Shown: positions 1 to 9,286, counted from the stretch's first letter. The stretch is DNA of 64,000 nt from Merdimmobilis hominis (GCF_900104615.1 NZ_LT629939.1:1400738-1464737), one strand, 5' to 3'. Translations and numbers: made by a program. Notes: generated by a model from the letters alone, not told the origin.

Positions 1-775
1 CCATGCAGGAGAGCAGGGGCGAAATGTCAAAGCAGGTGCAAAAGCCGGTGATGAACAAGAGGATCGCAGTGGTGAGGATCAGCCGGTGGTCAGAGGAACG
101 GCGCTCGTTGTCGATCAGACGGTGCAGGACATAGCCTAAGGCCCCGCCGGCGATAACGGTGACCGCGTTGAGGATGACCGGCAGAATCACTACGCCAAAA
201 TCCAAGGCTTTGGAACTGTCCTCCATGGCGCTGACCACGGCGGCGCAGACACTGAAGGCGATGAGGGCCACAGCGTCATCCAAGGCCACCACCTGGAGGA
301 TGGTGTTTACAAACTCCCCTTTGGCTTGGTACTGGCGGATGGTCATGATGGTGGACGCGGGTGCAGTGGCCGACCCGATGGCCCCCAGCAAGAGGCAGAA
401 GGGCATGGGCAGGTGGAAAATCAAAGCCATGGAGGCGGTGACCAGCACGGCGGCAGCCAACGATTCAAACAGGGTGAGGATGACGATTTTGCTCCCGCTG
501 GCCCGCAGGGTGGACAGTTTGAAATACCGCCCCACGCCAAAGGCGATGAAGGCGAGGGCCACATCGGTGACAAACTCCATGTGCTCTACAATCTCGCCGG
601 GGATCAGGTCCAATACGTAGGGCCCGATCAGCACGCCGGACAGGATGTAGCCGGTGACGTTGGGCAGGCGCAGTTTTTTGGTGATCCGGGTGATGACAAA
701 CCCGGCGAATAGAATGATCGACAGGCCAAGAATGACTTGGGCGGACGCGTTGGTAATGGACGACAGATGGAACAT
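1..775 (-). CDS. Cation/proton antiporter (CPA/KefB-like), 3' end cut by window
   Basis: Reading the minus strand from an ATG at 775 gives about 258 residues with no stop before the window edge, so the C-terminal part is missing. The protein is almost entirely hydrophobic helices and begins MFHLSSITNASAQVILGL. It carries the VTGYILSGVLIGP motif typical of the first helices of Na+/H+ and K+/H+ exchangers of the CPA1/CPA2 superfamily, and a later GAIGSATAPASTIMTI stretch in the place of the ion-binding helix. The start is supported by an AGGAG about 10 bases upstream (786-790). It is divergent from the LysR gene, which may regulate it. The transported ion cannot be told from the sequence. Confidence 0.85.
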   Translation of the reverse strand, partial: MFHLSSITNASAQVILGLSIILFAGFVITRITKKLRLPNVTGYILSGVLIGPYVLDLIPGEIVEHMEFVTDVALAFIAFGVGRYFKLSTLRASGSKIVILTLFESLAAAVLVTASMALIFHLPMPFCLLLGAIGSATAPASTIMTIRQYQAKGEFVNTILQVVALDDAVALIAFSVCAAVVSAMEDSSKALDFGVVILPVILNAVTVIAGGALGYVLHRLIDNERRSSDHRLILTTAILLFITGFCTCFDISPLLSCM

Positions 776-952
776 GATGTCGGGGCTCCTTTCGATGGTG
801 TTTGAGGTGTTCTGGCCTTGTAGAAGATCGGGCGATTCCTCGGTCACGGGGGGAGGAAGGAGGCAAAAAAACGAGCCTCCCTGTATAGGAAAAAACAAAC
901 CTAGATAGCAGTTTTAACGGTTTTTTGTTTACACGATCTTGATTTACTGTTG

Positions 953-981
953 ATTATAACGGTCAACTGTGCTAATATCAA
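953..981 (-). promoter_or_regulatory. Probable promoter of the antiporter gene
   Basis: On the minus strand TTGATA (976-981) and TATAAT (953-958) are separated by 17 bases, a near-consensus sigma-A promoter firing toward the antiporter start at 775. The leader would be about 170 nt. Confidence 0.6.
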
Positions 982-1000
982 ATAATAATTGATTGGGTTT

Positions 1001-1019
1001 TTATAAATTAAATTTATAA
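1001..1019. promoter_or_regulatory. 19-bp perfect AT-rich palindrome, possible LysR operator
   Basis: TTATAAATT-A-AATTTATAA is a perfect dyad 12 bases before the AAGGAG of the LysR gene, in the divergent intergenic region. LysR proteins usually bind T-N11-A type dyads and autoregulate, so this is a reasonable autoregulatory or divergent-promoter site. Function is inferred from position only. Confidence 0.45.
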
Positions 1020-1044
1020 TCCTTCCTTAAAAGGAGTAATTCCT

Positions 1045-1953
1045 ATGATTGATACCAAAATCCGCACCCTGTTGACCCTGGTCAATGTGGGAAGCTATAC
1101 CCGTGCGGCGGAAGAACTCCACCTGACCCAGCCGGCGGTGAGCAACCACATCCGCCAGCTGGAAAAGGAGTTTTCAATAAAAATTTTTTATCCGGATAAA
1201 AAAGAGCTTAAAATCACCCCTGAAGGGGAGATTTTGGTGAAGTATGCTCGGCGGATTATGGCTTTATACAACACCGCCCGCCAGGTGATCGACGATTCCA
1301 GGCGGCAGCTGACCCACCTCTCCATCGGCATGACCCGCACCGCCGGTGAGAATATCATGCCCCAGGTCATCGCCGCCTACTGCGCTGAACACCCGGGCAC
1401 ACAAATAAATATTTATACCGATTCTATAAAAAATCTTTATAATAGGCTCCGCTCCTTCGAGCTGGATATGGCGGTTGTGGAGGGGGTTTTGCCCGATGAC
1501 GAGTTCCAGTCGGTGCTGCTGGACACCGATTTCCTCTGTGTCATCGCCTCCCCCAAACACCCCTTTGCCAAACGGCAGAGCGTCTCCCTGCAGGAGCTCA
1601 AAGAGGAGAATATGATCCTGCGCTCCAGCTCGGCTGGCACCCGGCAGCTGTTTGACAACTACCTGTACAACCAGTCGGAGAACATCAAAAACTTCCATGT
1701 GATCATGGAGGTGGACAATGTGGCCATGATCAAGGATCTGGTGGCCCTCAATATGGGGGTCTCTATCATCGCACGCAGCGCCTGCCGCCAGGAGGAGGCC
1801 CAGGGCCGCCTGGCTGTGGTGCCCATCGAGAACGCCCGGATGACCCGGGACATCGTCATGGTCTATCAAAAGGACTTTTCCCATCTGGAGCTGTTGGAGG
1901 AGCTGTGCAAACTGTATTCGCGGCTTTCCTGGCCCGCCAGTGCCACCGATTGA
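1045..1953 (+). CDS. LysR-family transcriptional regulator
   Basis: The 302-residue protein has the normal LysR layout. The N-terminal winged helix-turn-helix (residues about 3-62) includes the signature GSYTRAAEELHLTQPAVSNHI and the following QLEKEF recognition segment. A long linker helix leads into a periplasmic-binding-protein-like effector domain (about 90-295). AAGGAG at 1031-1036 fixes the ATG at 1045. It is divergent from the antiporter, the classic arrangement for a LysR protein and its target, so control of that antiporter is the best guess. The co-inducer cannot be predicted. Local AT-rich codons (for example around 1170-1200 and 1400-1440) are scattered in an otherwise GC-rich gene. 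Confidence 0.93.
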   Translation: MIDTKIRTLLTLVNVGSYTRAAEELHLTQPAVSNHIRQLEKEFSIKIFYPDKKELKITPEGEILVKYARRIMALYNTARQVIDDSRRQLTHLSIGMTRTAGENIMPQVIAAYCAEHPGTQINIYTDSIKNLYNRLRSFELDMAVVEGVLPDDEFQSVLLDTDFLCVIASPKHPFAKRQSVSLQELKEENMILRSSSAGTRQLFDNYLYNQSENIKNFHVIMEVDNVAMIKDLVALNMGVSIIARSACRQEEAQGRLAVVPIENARMTRDIVMVYQKDFSHLELLEELCKLYSRLSWPASATD

Positions 1954-2078
1954 GCGGGGCTCCCGCCCGCAGGGCTGGAAGGCCGTGTAGAAGGAGCGCC
2001 CCTTTTGAAAGAAGCACTGTGACCCACAGAGGGGAAAGATTGTGCGGTCTTGCTTTTTTGATAAGTGGTAAAAGAAAA

Positions 2079-2112
2079 GGAGCGGCGCATGGCAGATGCC
2101 ATGCGCCGCTCC
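2079..2112 (-). terminator. Strong hairpin terminator
   Basis: A perfect 16-bp stem (2079-2094 with 2097-2112) and a two-base loop. On the minus strand it is followed by TTTTCTTTT, so it ends the small gene whose stop is at 2168; it may also stop read-through from the LysR gene. Confidence 0.75.
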
Positions 2113-2167
2113 CCCTTTGATGTTCACGCCGGACGCCCCTCTTCAAAAGGCCGGCACCAAGGGATGG

Positions 2168-2497
2168 CTATAGCGGGGCTCCAGCGCCCTCCTGCTGGAA
2201 AAGCAGTTCGCCCCGGTCTAAAATCTCATGGGCAAAGCTGCCAGGGCAGCGGCAGAGAACGTCCCACTCCTCAGGGGTGTAGACTAAAAGGCCAAAGGTA
2301 ACTGGACAATCTACAGCCAAGTACAGCCGCCGCTCCAGCTCCACCGGGTCGGCGACTTGTGTCACCACGCAGAACTTGAACCCCACCGTCTCCCCCTGGT
2401 CGGAGATCCGGTGCTTGTACAGGTAGACCAGCTTGGGCCGGACTGTGGCCAGAAGGTGCTGGAGGGCCGCTTCTATCTTTGGGCATTGCTGCTCCAT
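2168..2497 (-). CDS. Small nucleotidyltransferase-like protein of unknown role
   Basis: The chosen ATG at 2497 has GGGAGG 8 bases upstream and gives 109 residues; the frame is open further upstream but without a ribosome site. The sequence (VRPKLVYLYKHRISDQGETVGFKFCVV, then ERRLYLAVDCPVTFGLLVYTPEEWDVL and a SFAHEILDRGELLF tail) resembles short MNT-type nucleotidyltransferase-fold proteins, in which an N-terminal beta strand is followed by a phosphate-loop position and a VYTPEEW strand. The catalytic GS-x10-DxD signature is not evident, so it may be a degenerate, non-catalytic member. It lies alone between a terminator and the secA promoter region. Family assignment is from recall of related sequences, hence moderate confidence. 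Confidence 0.6.
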   Translation of the reverse strand: MEQQCPKIEAALQHLLATVRPKLVYLYKHRISDQGETVGFKFCVVTQVADPVELERRLYLAVDCPVTFGLLVYTPEEWDVLCRCPGSFAHEILDRGELLFQQEGAGAPL

Positions 2498-2660
2498 GTC
2501 AAAATCCCTCCCGTCAATTCTACGGTGTAGCATGCCTAAAAATGGGGCAAAATATGGGCAGCAGGGCAAATCTTTCCGCCCGCTGGGGGCAATTTTCGGA
2601 AAAATCCCTTGGGAACTATTGTTGGACACAGAAAATTAAGAATATAATACCCAAAGTCGT

Positions 2661-2689
2661 TTGACAAAGCAAGAGACGAAGGGTAAAAT
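2661..2689 (+). promoter_or_regulatory. secA promoter
   Basis: TTGACA (2661-2666), a 17-bp spacer, then TAAAAT (2684-2689), about 70 bases before the secA start. Confidence 0.7.
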
Positions 2690-2760
2690 GTTAATGTTAA
2701 TCTAAAATGGGTTTTCATATGCAATGATAGTCCTGCAAATAACATACAGAGGTGAAATGA

Positions 2761-5496
2761 ATGGGGCTTTTTGATAAGCTGTTTGGTACCTACTCACAGC
2801 GAGAGCTGAAACATATATATCCCATCCGGGACAAGGTGCTGGCTCTGGACGAGACCTACGCCGCCATGAGCGATGCGGACTTGCGGGCCATGACCCCTAA
2901 ACTGAAAGACCGGCTGGCTGCCGGTGAAACGCTGGACGACATTCTGCCCGACGCTTTCGCCGTCTGCCGGGAAGCGGCCCAGCGGGTGCTGGGGATGAAA
3001 CACTACCCGGTGCAGATCATCGGCGGCATCGTGCTCCACCAGGGGCGCATCGCCGAGATGAAGACCGGTGAAGGCAAGACCTTGGTGGCCACCCTGCCCG
3101 CCTACCTGAACGGCCTTTCCGGCAAGGGCGTCCACATTGTCACCGTCAACGACTACCTGGCCAAGCGGGACAGCGAATGGATGGGCAAGCTGTACAACTA
3201 CCTGGGGCTTTCGGTGGGCCTGATCATCAGCGGCATGGACAACGCCGCCAAGAAAAAGGCCTATGCCTGTGATATCATCTACGGCACCAACAACGAGTTC
3301 GGGTTTGACTACCTGCGGGACAACATGGTCACCTACAAGGAGAACCAGGTCCAGCGGGGCCATGCCTACGCCATTGTGGACGAGGTGGACTCCATCCTCA
3401 TCGACGAGGCCAGAACCCCCTTGATCATCTCCGGCCAGGGGGATAAATCTACCGACCTGTACGAGATCGCCGACAAGTTTGCCCGCACCCTGACCATGAC
3501 CAAGGTCAAGGAGCTGGACGACAAACAGGACAACGACGACATCGAAGGCGACTATATTGTGGATGAAAAGGCCCGCACCTGCACCCTCACCCCCGAGGGC
3601 GTGCGCAAGGCTGAAAAATACTTCAACCTGGAAAACCTGACCGACCCGGAGAACATGACCATCTCCCACCACATCAACCAGGCCATCCGGGCCCACGGCA
3701 TTATGAAGCGGGACATCGACTATGTGGTCAAGGACGGCGAGGTCATCATTGTGGACGAGTTCACCGGCCGCTTGATGATCGGCCGCCGGTACAATGAGGG
3801 CCTGCACCAAGCCATCGAGGCCAAGGAAGGGGTCACCGTGGCCCGGGAGTCCAAAACCCTGGCTACCATCACCTTCCAGAACTATTTCCGCATGTACAAG
3901 AAGCTGGCCGGCATGACCGGTACCGCCCTCACCGAGGAGAACGAGTTCCGGGAGATCTATAAGCTGGACGTCATTGAGATCCCCACCAACCGCCCCATCC
4001 AGCGGATCGACATGGAGGACGTGATCTACAAGACTGAGGATGGCAAGTTCAACGCGGTCATCGAGCAGATCATCGAGTGCCACAACATCGGCCAGCCAGT
4101 GCTGGTGGGCACCGTATCCATTGAAAAATCCGAGCACCTGTCCTCCATGCTGCGCCGCCGGGGCATCAAGCACGAGGTGCTCAACGCTAAGTACCATGAA
4201 AAAGAGGCGGAGATTGTCGCCCAGGCCGGTAAATTCGGCGCGGTGACCATCGCCACCAACATGGCCGGCCGCGGCACCGACATCATGTTGGGCGGTAACG
4301 CCGAGTACTTGGCCAAAGCAGACCTGCGCAAACTGGATTACAGCGATGAATTGATCGCTGAGGCGGAGGGCTACTCCAACACCGACGACGAGGAGATCCT
4401 CGCCGCCCGGGAGAAATTCCGGGAACTGTTGGCCAAACACAAAGAGGAGATCAAAGGCGAGGCCGAAAAGGTCCGGGATGCGGGCGGACTGTTCATCATC
4501 GGCACCGAGCGCCACGAATCCCGCCGGATCGACAACCAGCTGCGGGGCCGTTCCGGCCGGCAGGGCGACCCGGGCAAGACCCGGTTCTTCCTCTCCCTGG
4601 AAGACGACCTGATGCGCCTCTTCGGCGGCGACCGGATCCAGAACCTGATGGACACCCTGAAGATTGAGGACGACATGCCCATCGAGGCCAAACTCCTCTC
4701 CGGCACCATCGAAAGCGCCCAGAGCAAGGTGGAAGGCCGCAACTTCGCCATCCGCAAAAATGTGCTCCAGTTCGACGACGTCATGAACCGCCAGCGGGAG
4801 ATTATCTACGGCCAGCGGGAAAAGGTGCTGGACGGCGAAGACTTGGGAGAGATTATCTCCAAAATGGTGGACGACGTGGTCAGCGAAGGGGTGGCACGGT
4901 ACCTGCCCGAAGGGGTGGAACACAAGGATTGGAACCTCTCCGGCCTGCGGGAATACTTCCGCGGCTGGATCACCACCGAGGACGACCTGCGGTTTGACGA
5001 CGAGGCCCTCCAGAAGACCAGCCGGGAGGAGATCACCCAGCAGCTGACCGAAAAAGCCCATGAGCTCTATGCCAGCCGGGAGGAGAAGTTCTCCAGCAAT
5101 ATCATGCGGGAGCTGGAGCGGATCATCCTCTTGAAAAACGTGGACTCCAAGTGGATGGATCACATTGACGCCATGGATGAGCTGAAGAAGGGCATCTACC
5201 TGCGCTCCTACGGCCAGAAGGACCCGGTTGTGGAGTACCGCATTGAGGGCTTTGAGATGTTCGACGAGCTGATCGCCTCCATCCGGGAAGATACTGTCAA
5301 GATGCTGCTCACCGTACAAATCCGCACCAGCGAGCCCCCAAAACGGGAACAGGTGGCAAAACCCTTGACCACCAACCAAGGGGATGGCACGGTGAAATCC
5401 ACCCCGGCCAAGAAGGGCCATAAGGTGGGGCGCAACGATCCCTGCCCCTGCGGCAGCGGTAAGAAATACAAAAAATGCTGCGGCAAGGATGAGTAA
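2761..5496 (+). CDS. secA: Protein translocase ATPase SecA
   Basis: The 911-residue protein is the motor of the Sec export pathway, pushing unfolded preproteins through SecYEG by ATP hydrolysis. Visible landmarks: the N-terminal MGLFDKLFG start, Walker A MKTGEGKT (K106), the [17 protein letters not shown]-box segment, the preprotein cross-linking domain, [13 protein letters not shown] and [11 protein letters not shown] motor motifs, and a C-terminal SEC-C zinc finger ([18 protein letters not shown]) that contacts SecB or the ribosome in other species. Length matches the family. GAGGTG at 2749-2754 supports the ATG at 2761. It is monocistronic, with its own promoter and a clean terminator. Confidence 0.98.
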   Translation: MGLFDKLFGTYSQRELKHIYPIRDKVLALDETYAAMSDADLRAMTPKLKDRLAAGETLDDILPDAFAVCREAAQRVLGMKHYPVQIIGGIVLHQGRIAEMKTGEGKTLVATLPAYLNGLSGKGVHIVTVNDYLAKRDSEWMGKLYNYLGLSVGLIISGMDNAAKKKAYACDIIYGTNNEFGFDYLRDNMVTYKENQVQRGHAYAIVDEVDSILIDEARTPLIISGQGDKSTDLYEIADKFARTLTMTKVKELDDKQDNDDIEGDYIVDEKARTCTLTPEGVRKAEKYFNLENLTDPENMTISHHINQAIRAHGIMKRDIDYVVKDGEVIIVDEFTGRLMIGRRYNEGLHQAIEAKEGVTVARESKTLATITFQNYFRMYKKLAGMTGTALTEENEFREIYKLDVIEIPTNRPIQRIDMEDVIYKTEDGKFNAVIEQIIECHNIGQPVLVGTVSIEKSEHLSSMLRRRGIKHEVLNAKYHEKEAEIVAQAGKFGAVTIATNMAGRGTDIMLGGNAEYLAKADLRKLDYSDELIAEAEGYSNTDDEEILAAREKFRELLAKHKEEIKGEAEKVRDAGGLFIIGTERHESRRIDNQLRGRSGRQGDPGKTRFFLSLEDDLMRLFGGDRIQNLMDTLKIEDDMPIEAKLLSGTIESAQSKVEGRNFAIRKNVLQFDDVMNRQREIIYGQREKVLDGEDLGEIISKMVDDVVSEGVARYLPEGVEHKDWNLSGLREYFRGWITTEDDLRFDDEALQKTSREEITQQLTEKAHELYASREEKFSSNIMRELERIILLKNVDSKWMDHIDAMDELKKGIYLRSYGQKDPVVEYRIEGFEMFDELIASIREDTVKMLLTVQIRTSEPPKREQVAKPLTTNQGDGTVKSTPAKKGHKVGRNDPCPCGSGKKYKKCCGKDE

Positions 5497-5520
5497 TCCC
5501 AGCCTAACACAGGTGTGAGA

Positions 5521-5555
5521 AAAGCGGAGCTGTTTTATGCAGCTCCGCTTTTTTT
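5521..5555 (+). terminator. secA terminator
   Basis: Twelve-bp perfect stem (5521-5532 with 5540-5551), 7-nt loop and a run of seven Ts. Confidence 0.9.
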
Positions 5556-5580
5556 CATGGTGGAGGTATGGGTTTCTTTT

Positions 5581-5796
5581 GCCCCCTTTCCTTATCTTGA
5601 GAGAGGGGAGGGGTGAAACCCTGCCTGGATTTCAGGGAAACCTGGCCCCAAAGGGGTGCGCGGTTTTTATGTCCCCCCTTTCTTGTCCCGAGAGAGGGGA
5701 GGGGTGAAACCCTGCCTGGATTTCGGAGAAACCTGATCCCAAAGCGGGTGCGCGGTTTCTTTTGTCCTCCTTTTCTTTTCCCCAAAGAAAAGGAGG
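5581..5796. repeat. Tandem 91-bp repeat with stem-loops, two full copies plus a partial third
   Basis: Two copies of a roughly 91-bp unit begin near 5581 and 5672; a 32-base core is identical at 5601 and 5692. A third, shortened copy (about 5764-5796) keeps only the first part. Each copy opens with a pyrimidine tract that can pair with a following purine tract; in the third copy this is a perfect 13-bp stem (5766-5778 with 5784-5796). Both strands stay open in several frames, but the period is not a multiple of three and no ribosome site fits, so it is a non-coding intergenic repeat, probably one member of a dispersed family. Confidence 0.75.
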
Positions 5797-5871
5797 GAAG
5801 GTTGAAAAATCGGCCTTCTGCGTGTAGAATGGAGGATGTACATGAAATCCCAGACGATGAGGAGGACAATT

Positions 5872-7050
5872 ATGGATAAAATGATGGAGAAAACCGCCGC
5901 GTACATCGACGCCCACCGGCAGGAAATGCTGGATTTGTGGGAAGAACTGGTGATGATTGAAAGCGGCAGTCAGCAGAAGGCCGGGGTGGATAAAGTCTGC
6001 GCCCGCCTGAAAGAGGAGATGGAAAAGGCCGGGGTCAAGACCCGGGTGGAGGAGATGGAAAAGGCTGGGAACTCCTTGATCGGATTGTGGGGAGAGGGCC
6101 GGCCGGAGAAACCCCTTCTGTTCCTGGGCCATATGGACACGGTATTCAATGAGGACGGTGTCACCAAAGAACGCCCCTTTACCATCAAGGACGGCATGGC
6201 TTACGGCCCCGGCGTGCTGGATATGAAGTCCGGCCTGATTATTGGCCTCTACGCCATGAAGGCACTGAAAGAAGCAGGCTATGACCAGCGGCCCATCAAG
6301 TTCCTCTACACCGGCGACGAGGAGCCCGGCCATGTCAACTCCACCGGCACCCAGCTTCACCTGGACGAGTGCGAAGGGGCGATGGCCGCCCTCAATTTTG
6401 AGACCGGCTATCCCCACGACGGCATCGTGGTGGAGCGCAAAGGCTCGGCCAACTTCACCGTAGAGGTGGAGGGGGTGGCCGCCCATGCGGGCAACTCCCC
6501 GGAAAAAGGCCGCAGCGCCATCCTGGAAATGGCCCACAAGATCATCGAGCTCCAGGCCCTCAATGATTTTGAGAAGGGTACCACCGTCAATGTGGGCCTC
6601 ATCACCGGCGGCACCGTGGTCAATGCCGTTCCCAATTGCTGCACGGTAAAGGTCGATGTGCGATATGTCACCATGGATGCCCTAGAGGAGCTGCGGCCTA
6701 AGGTGGAGGCCATCTGCGCCAAAACTTTTGTGGACGGCACCAAAACTACCCTCACCTGGGAAAGGGCCGCCACTCCCATGCCCTGCAGCGAAGGCAATAT
6801 GAAACTGCTGGAGGTTTTAAAGGCCACTGCCGAGGAGATCGGCTATCCCGGCCAGCTCTCCGCCCACAAGGTGGGAGGCTGGTCCGATTCCTGTATTGTC
6901 GCTTCCAAGGGGATCCCGGTGGTGGACGCCCTGGGCACCAAGGGTTCCTGGAACCACGCTCCCAATGAGTATGCCGAGGTGGAGTCCCTCTTTACCAGGG
7001 CCAAACTGGCAGCGGCGTTTGTCATCAACCTGAAAGACGACATCCAGTAG
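5872..7050 (+). CDS. M20-family metallopeptidase, glutamate carboxypeptidase (CPG2) type
   Basis: A 392-residue zinc peptidase predicted to release C-terminal glutamate or similar residues from peptides or N-acyl amino acids. The metal ligands are visible: GHMDT (H87, D89 as helper), GVLDMKSG (bridging D117) and GDEEPG (E150/E151, catalytic base and ligand), then the lid/dimerisation domain (about 180-295) and a late WNHAPNEY motif with the last His ligand. The ATG at 5872 is preferred because GAGGAGG (5859-5865) sits 6-7 bases upstream; earlier in-frame Met codons lack one. The next gene starts 4 bases after the stop, so it is cotranscribed with its likely regulator. It belongs to a different M20 branch from the four HipO-like paralogues in this window. 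Confidence 0.9.
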   Translation: MDKMMEKTAAYIDAHRQEMLDLWEELVMIESGSQQKAGVDKVCARLKEEMEKAGVKTRVEEMEKAGNSLIGLWGEGRPEKPLLFLGHMDTVFNEDGVTKERPFTIKDGMAYGPGVLDMKSGLIIGLYAMKALKEAGYDQRPIKFLYTGDEEPGHVNSTGTQLHLDECEGAMAALNFETGYPHDGIVVERKGSANFTVEVEGVAAHAGNSPEKGRSAILEMAHKIIELQALNDFEKGTTVNVGLITGGTVVNAVPNCCTVKVDVRYVTMDALEELRPKVEAICAKTFVDGTKTTLTWERAATPMPCSEGNMKLLEVLKATAEEIGYPGQLSAHKVGGWSDSCIVASKGIPVVDALGTKGSWNHAPNEYAEVESLFTRAKLAAAFVINLKDDIQ

Positions 7051-7054
7051 GCCA

Positions 7055-7624
7055 ATGGAAAAACGGGAATTGGACGCCGTCAACATCGGGGAGAAGATCC
7101 AGGCATACCGGCAGCAGAAGGGGCTCAACATCAAGGAGCTCTCCCGGCTGGTGGGGATTTCCCCCTCAATGCTCAGCCAGATGGAGCGCAACCTAGCCAA
7201 CCCCTCCATCAACACGTTAAAAGCCCTCTCCGCCGCGCTGGAGACCCCCCTCTATTACTTTTTTATGGGGGAGAGCCACAAAGAGGAAGTGGTGGTCCGC
7301 CCCCAGGACCGGAAGACTGTCGTCACCCCCCAGATCACCGAAGGGTCGTACCGTCTGCTGACCCCCGATGCCTCGGGGGAACTCTCCTTTTATGAAATGT
7401 ACCTATCCCCTTTCCACGGCTCCACCGACCGCTCCATGGTCAGTGAGAGCGAGAAGGTCTGCCTGGTACAGGCCGGGGAGGTCACCCTGTTTATGGACGA
7501 CCAGGAGTACCATCTCCTGCCGGGGGACAGTGCCCGCATCCCTCCCCGCAGCCGCCACGGGTGGCTGAACCGGGGGAAGGAGGAGGCCCGGGTGGTCATC
7601 GCCACAGCGGCCCCCTTGCTGTAG
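7055..7624 (+). CDS. XRE-family regulator with C-terminal cupin sensor
   Basis: A 189-residue protein. Residues about 11-66 form a Cro/C1-type helix-turn-helix (IQAYRQQKGLNIKELSR, then ISPSMLSQMERNLANPS). Residues about 110-185 form a cupin barrel (EVTLFMDDQEYHLLPGDSARIP) that in this family senses a small ligand. Proteins of this architecture (PuuR/SutR-like) commonly regulate amino-acid or polyamine catabolism. It follows the M20 peptidase by 4 bases, so it probably controls that gene and itself. It could instead influence the ferredoxin oxidoreductase operon downstream, but about 770 bases and a probable terminator separate them. Confidence 0.9.
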   Translation: MEKRELDAVNIGEKIQAYRQQKGLNIKELSRLVGISPSMLSQMERNLANPSINTLKALSAALETPLYYFFMGESHKEEVVVRPQDRKTVVTPQITEGSYRLLTPDASGELSFYEMYLSPFHGSTDRSMVSESEKVCLVQAGEVTLFMDDQEYHLLPGDSARIPPRSRHGWLNRGKEEARVVIATAAPLL

Positions 7625-7633
7625 ACAACGAGA

Positions 7634-7677
7634 AAAAGCCCCCCTACTTAGCCTTGGCGGCGGTGGGGGAGCTTTTT
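7634..7677 (+). terminator. Probable terminator after the regulator
   Basis: An imperfect stem, AAAAAGC-CCCC against GGGGG-AGCTTTTT, with a GC-rich internal loop and a T run at 7672-7676. Confidence 0.5.
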
Positions 7678-7683
7678 GCGTAT

Positions 7684-8299
7684 TGGAAAGGGGGCTTTCC
7701 CGCGGTTTAGGTCTGGACAGCTCTGGTTTTGTTGAGGGAACTACCCGGCCCCTTAGGGGAGTTGCCGACAGAGAGAGGGAAATGGAGCCATCCGCCAGGG
7801 CAGGAAGGGAGATGGATGCGAAATTTGCAGGTCTGTTGCATCCGGGCAGATACCGGTGCCGGGTGAGAGCACCTTTTGTGGCGGATGCCAGGGCACACAT
7901 TGGGACATCGGGCTTTCCCTTTTCCTGGAAGGCAGATTGCACAGAAGGAAAACACCAAATTTGACGAAACCAACATCGATTTAATGTGATTTAATTTGAA
8001 CGTAAAAACGTAAGAATGGGTGCAGTCGGTTTGTTCCCAGAAAACATACAAAGTTGGTGCATTCTGTCAGCGGAGTATGGACAGAGGCCGGGAAAATGCA
8101 GCAGAATCCCCTGTCGAAAAAGAGAGAATCTCGTTCAAGGGCAAAAAACTGCCAAAACCATCCAGCTATGCAGGGCGGAGGGGAAGTAGTAGAGAAAAAG
8201 GAACCGTCGGTTTAAACAGGGAATATCGCTGAAATTGGAAGAAAACAGTCGAATTTGACAACGAATGGAAGGGCCGGGGGATAGATTCCCCTTGCGCCC
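7684..8299. other. Unexplained 600-bp intergenic stretch
   Basis: No frame here has a credible ribosome site, codon pattern or recognisable protein. There is a short direct repeat (ACGTAAAAACGTAA near 8000). I looked for T-box, SAM and cobalamin leader motifs and saw none. It could hold an unrecognised RNA or be decayed coding DNA. Confidence 0.4.
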
Positions 8300-8327
8300 T
8301 TGACAAGTCAAAAATATCGTGTAGAAT
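8300..8327 (+). promoter_or_regulatory. Promoter of the porCDAB operon
   Basis: TTGACA (8300-8305), a 16-bp spacer, then TAGAAT (8322-8327). Confidence 0.7.
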
Positions 8328-8330
8328 AGA

Positions 8331-8360
8331 ATTAAATTATTAAATTTCATTGAATTTAAT
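8331..8360. promoter_or_regulatory. AT-rich inverted repeat just downstream of the por promoter
   Basis: ATTAAATT (8331-8338) and AATTTAAT (8353-8360) are perfect inverted arms separated by 14 bases, placed at the likely transcription start. The position suits a repressor site; the protein that would bind is unknown. Confidence 0.4.
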
Positions 8361-8391
8361 AGGCTAAAAACCATTCATGGAAAGGGGAAAC

Positions 8392-8976
8392 ATGATGAAA
8401 AAGCTAACAGAAATTCGTTGGCATGGCAGAGGCGGACAGGGCGCTAAGACCGCGTCTCTCCTGCTGGCAGACGTTGCTTTCAGCACCGGTCTTTACATCC
8501 AGGGCTTCCCAGAGTACGGCCCGGAGAGAATGGGCGCGCCCATCACCGCCTACAACCGCCTCTCCAATGAGCCCATCCGCGTACACTCCAACATTTACGA
8601 GCCCGACTACGTGGTGGTTGTGGATGAGACCCTGCTGGACTCTGTCGACGTCACCGCTGGCCTGAAACCGGAGGGCGGTATCGTCATCAACTCCGCCAAA
8701 GACCCCGCCGAGCTGCGCGCCAAGCTGAAGGGCTACACCGGCAAGGTGTATACCATCGACGCCAAGAAGATCTCCATCGAGTGCATCGGCAGAAACATGC
8801 CCAACACCCCCATGCTGGCTGCTGCGGTGAAAGCGAGCGGCTTCATGGATGAGAAGCTGTTCCTGGAGAACATGGAAGCTTCCTTCAAACACAAATTCGC
8901 TTCCAAACCCGAAGTCATCGCGGGCAATATGAAGGCCCTCGAAGTCTCCCTGAAGGAGGTTCAGTGCAATGGCTAA
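8392..8976 (+). CDS. porC: 2-oxoacid:ferredoxin oxidoreductase, gamma subunit
   Basis: The gamma subunit of a four-subunit enzyme that oxidises pyruvate or branched 2-oxoacids to acyl-CoA and CO2 with reduction of ferredoxin. The KLTEIRWHGRGGQGAKTAS opening is the family signature, followed by the QGFPEYGPERMGAP segment. The ATG at 8392 (or its neighbour at 8395) follows GAAAGGGG; the in-frame ATG at 8377 lies before that site and is unlikely. The stop overlaps the delta gene by 8 bases, so translation is probably coupled. Gene order gamma-delta-alpha-beta matches porCDAB and vor operons of thermophiles and Clostridia. Substrate cannot be decided from sequence alone. Confidence 0.93.
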   Translation: MMKKLTEIRWHGRGGQGAKTASLLLADVAFSTGLYIQGFPEYGPERMGAPITAYNRLSNEPIRVHSNIYEPDYVVVVDETLLDSVDVTAGLKPEGGIVINSAKDPAELRAKLKGYTGKVYTIDAKKISIECIGRNMPNTPMLAAAVKASGFMDEKLFLENMEASFKHKFASKPEVIAGNMKALEVSLKEVQCNG

Positions 8977-9274
8977 AGAAAATTTGATGAAAGATATCCA
9001 CGAAAAAAGTGCCTACGCCGATCTCACCCCCGGTGGTGACATCTACGGTTCCGGCAACTCCCACTTCTTCAACACCGGCGAGTGGAGAACCGCTACCCCC
9101 GTGTTCGTTCCTGAAAACTGCAAACAGTGCCTCTTGTGCGTACCGGTCTGCCCCGACAGCGCTATCCCGGTGGTAGACGGCAAGAGAGGGGACTTTGATT
9201 ATGACCACTGCAAAGGCTGCGGCATCTGCTTCAAAGTCTGCCCCTTCAAGGCAATTACCTTTAACAAAGACTAA
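8969..9274 (+). CDS. porD: 2-oxoacid:ferredoxin oxidoreductase, delta (2[4Fe-4S] ferredoxin) subunit
   Basis: A 101-residue electron-transfer subunit with two complete [4Fe-4S] motifs: C51-x2-C54-x2-C57-x3-C61 and C81-x2-C84-x2-C87-x3-C91. It carries electrons from the TPP site of the alpha/beta core to free ferredoxin. It overlaps the end of the gamma gene and is followed by the alpha gene after 12 bases with a GGAGGAG ribosome site between them. About 40 residues precede the first cluster, as is normal for delta subunits. Confidence 0.95.
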   Translation: MAKENLMKDIHEKSAYADLTPGGDIYGSGNSHFFNTGEWRTATPVFVPENCKQCLLCVPVCPDSAIPVVDGKRGDFDYDHCKGCGICFKVCPFKAITFNKD

Positions 9275-9286
9275 GGAGGAGAGAAC

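Noticed and set aside
2794..5421. An 875-codon open frame antisense to secA
   Set aside because: It is a mirror effect of GC-rich codon bias: no ribosome site, no recognisable motif, and it lies within a certain gene.
5632..6537. Open frame on the minus strand running through the tandem repeat
   Set aside because: It only exists because the repeat lacks stops; no start signal, and it overlaps the M20 gene.
7840..7900. A possible T-box-like GGGTGAGAGCACC segment
   Set aside because: The T-box core AGGGTGGNACCGCG is not present, and there is no aminoacyl-tRNA or amino-acid gene directly behind it.
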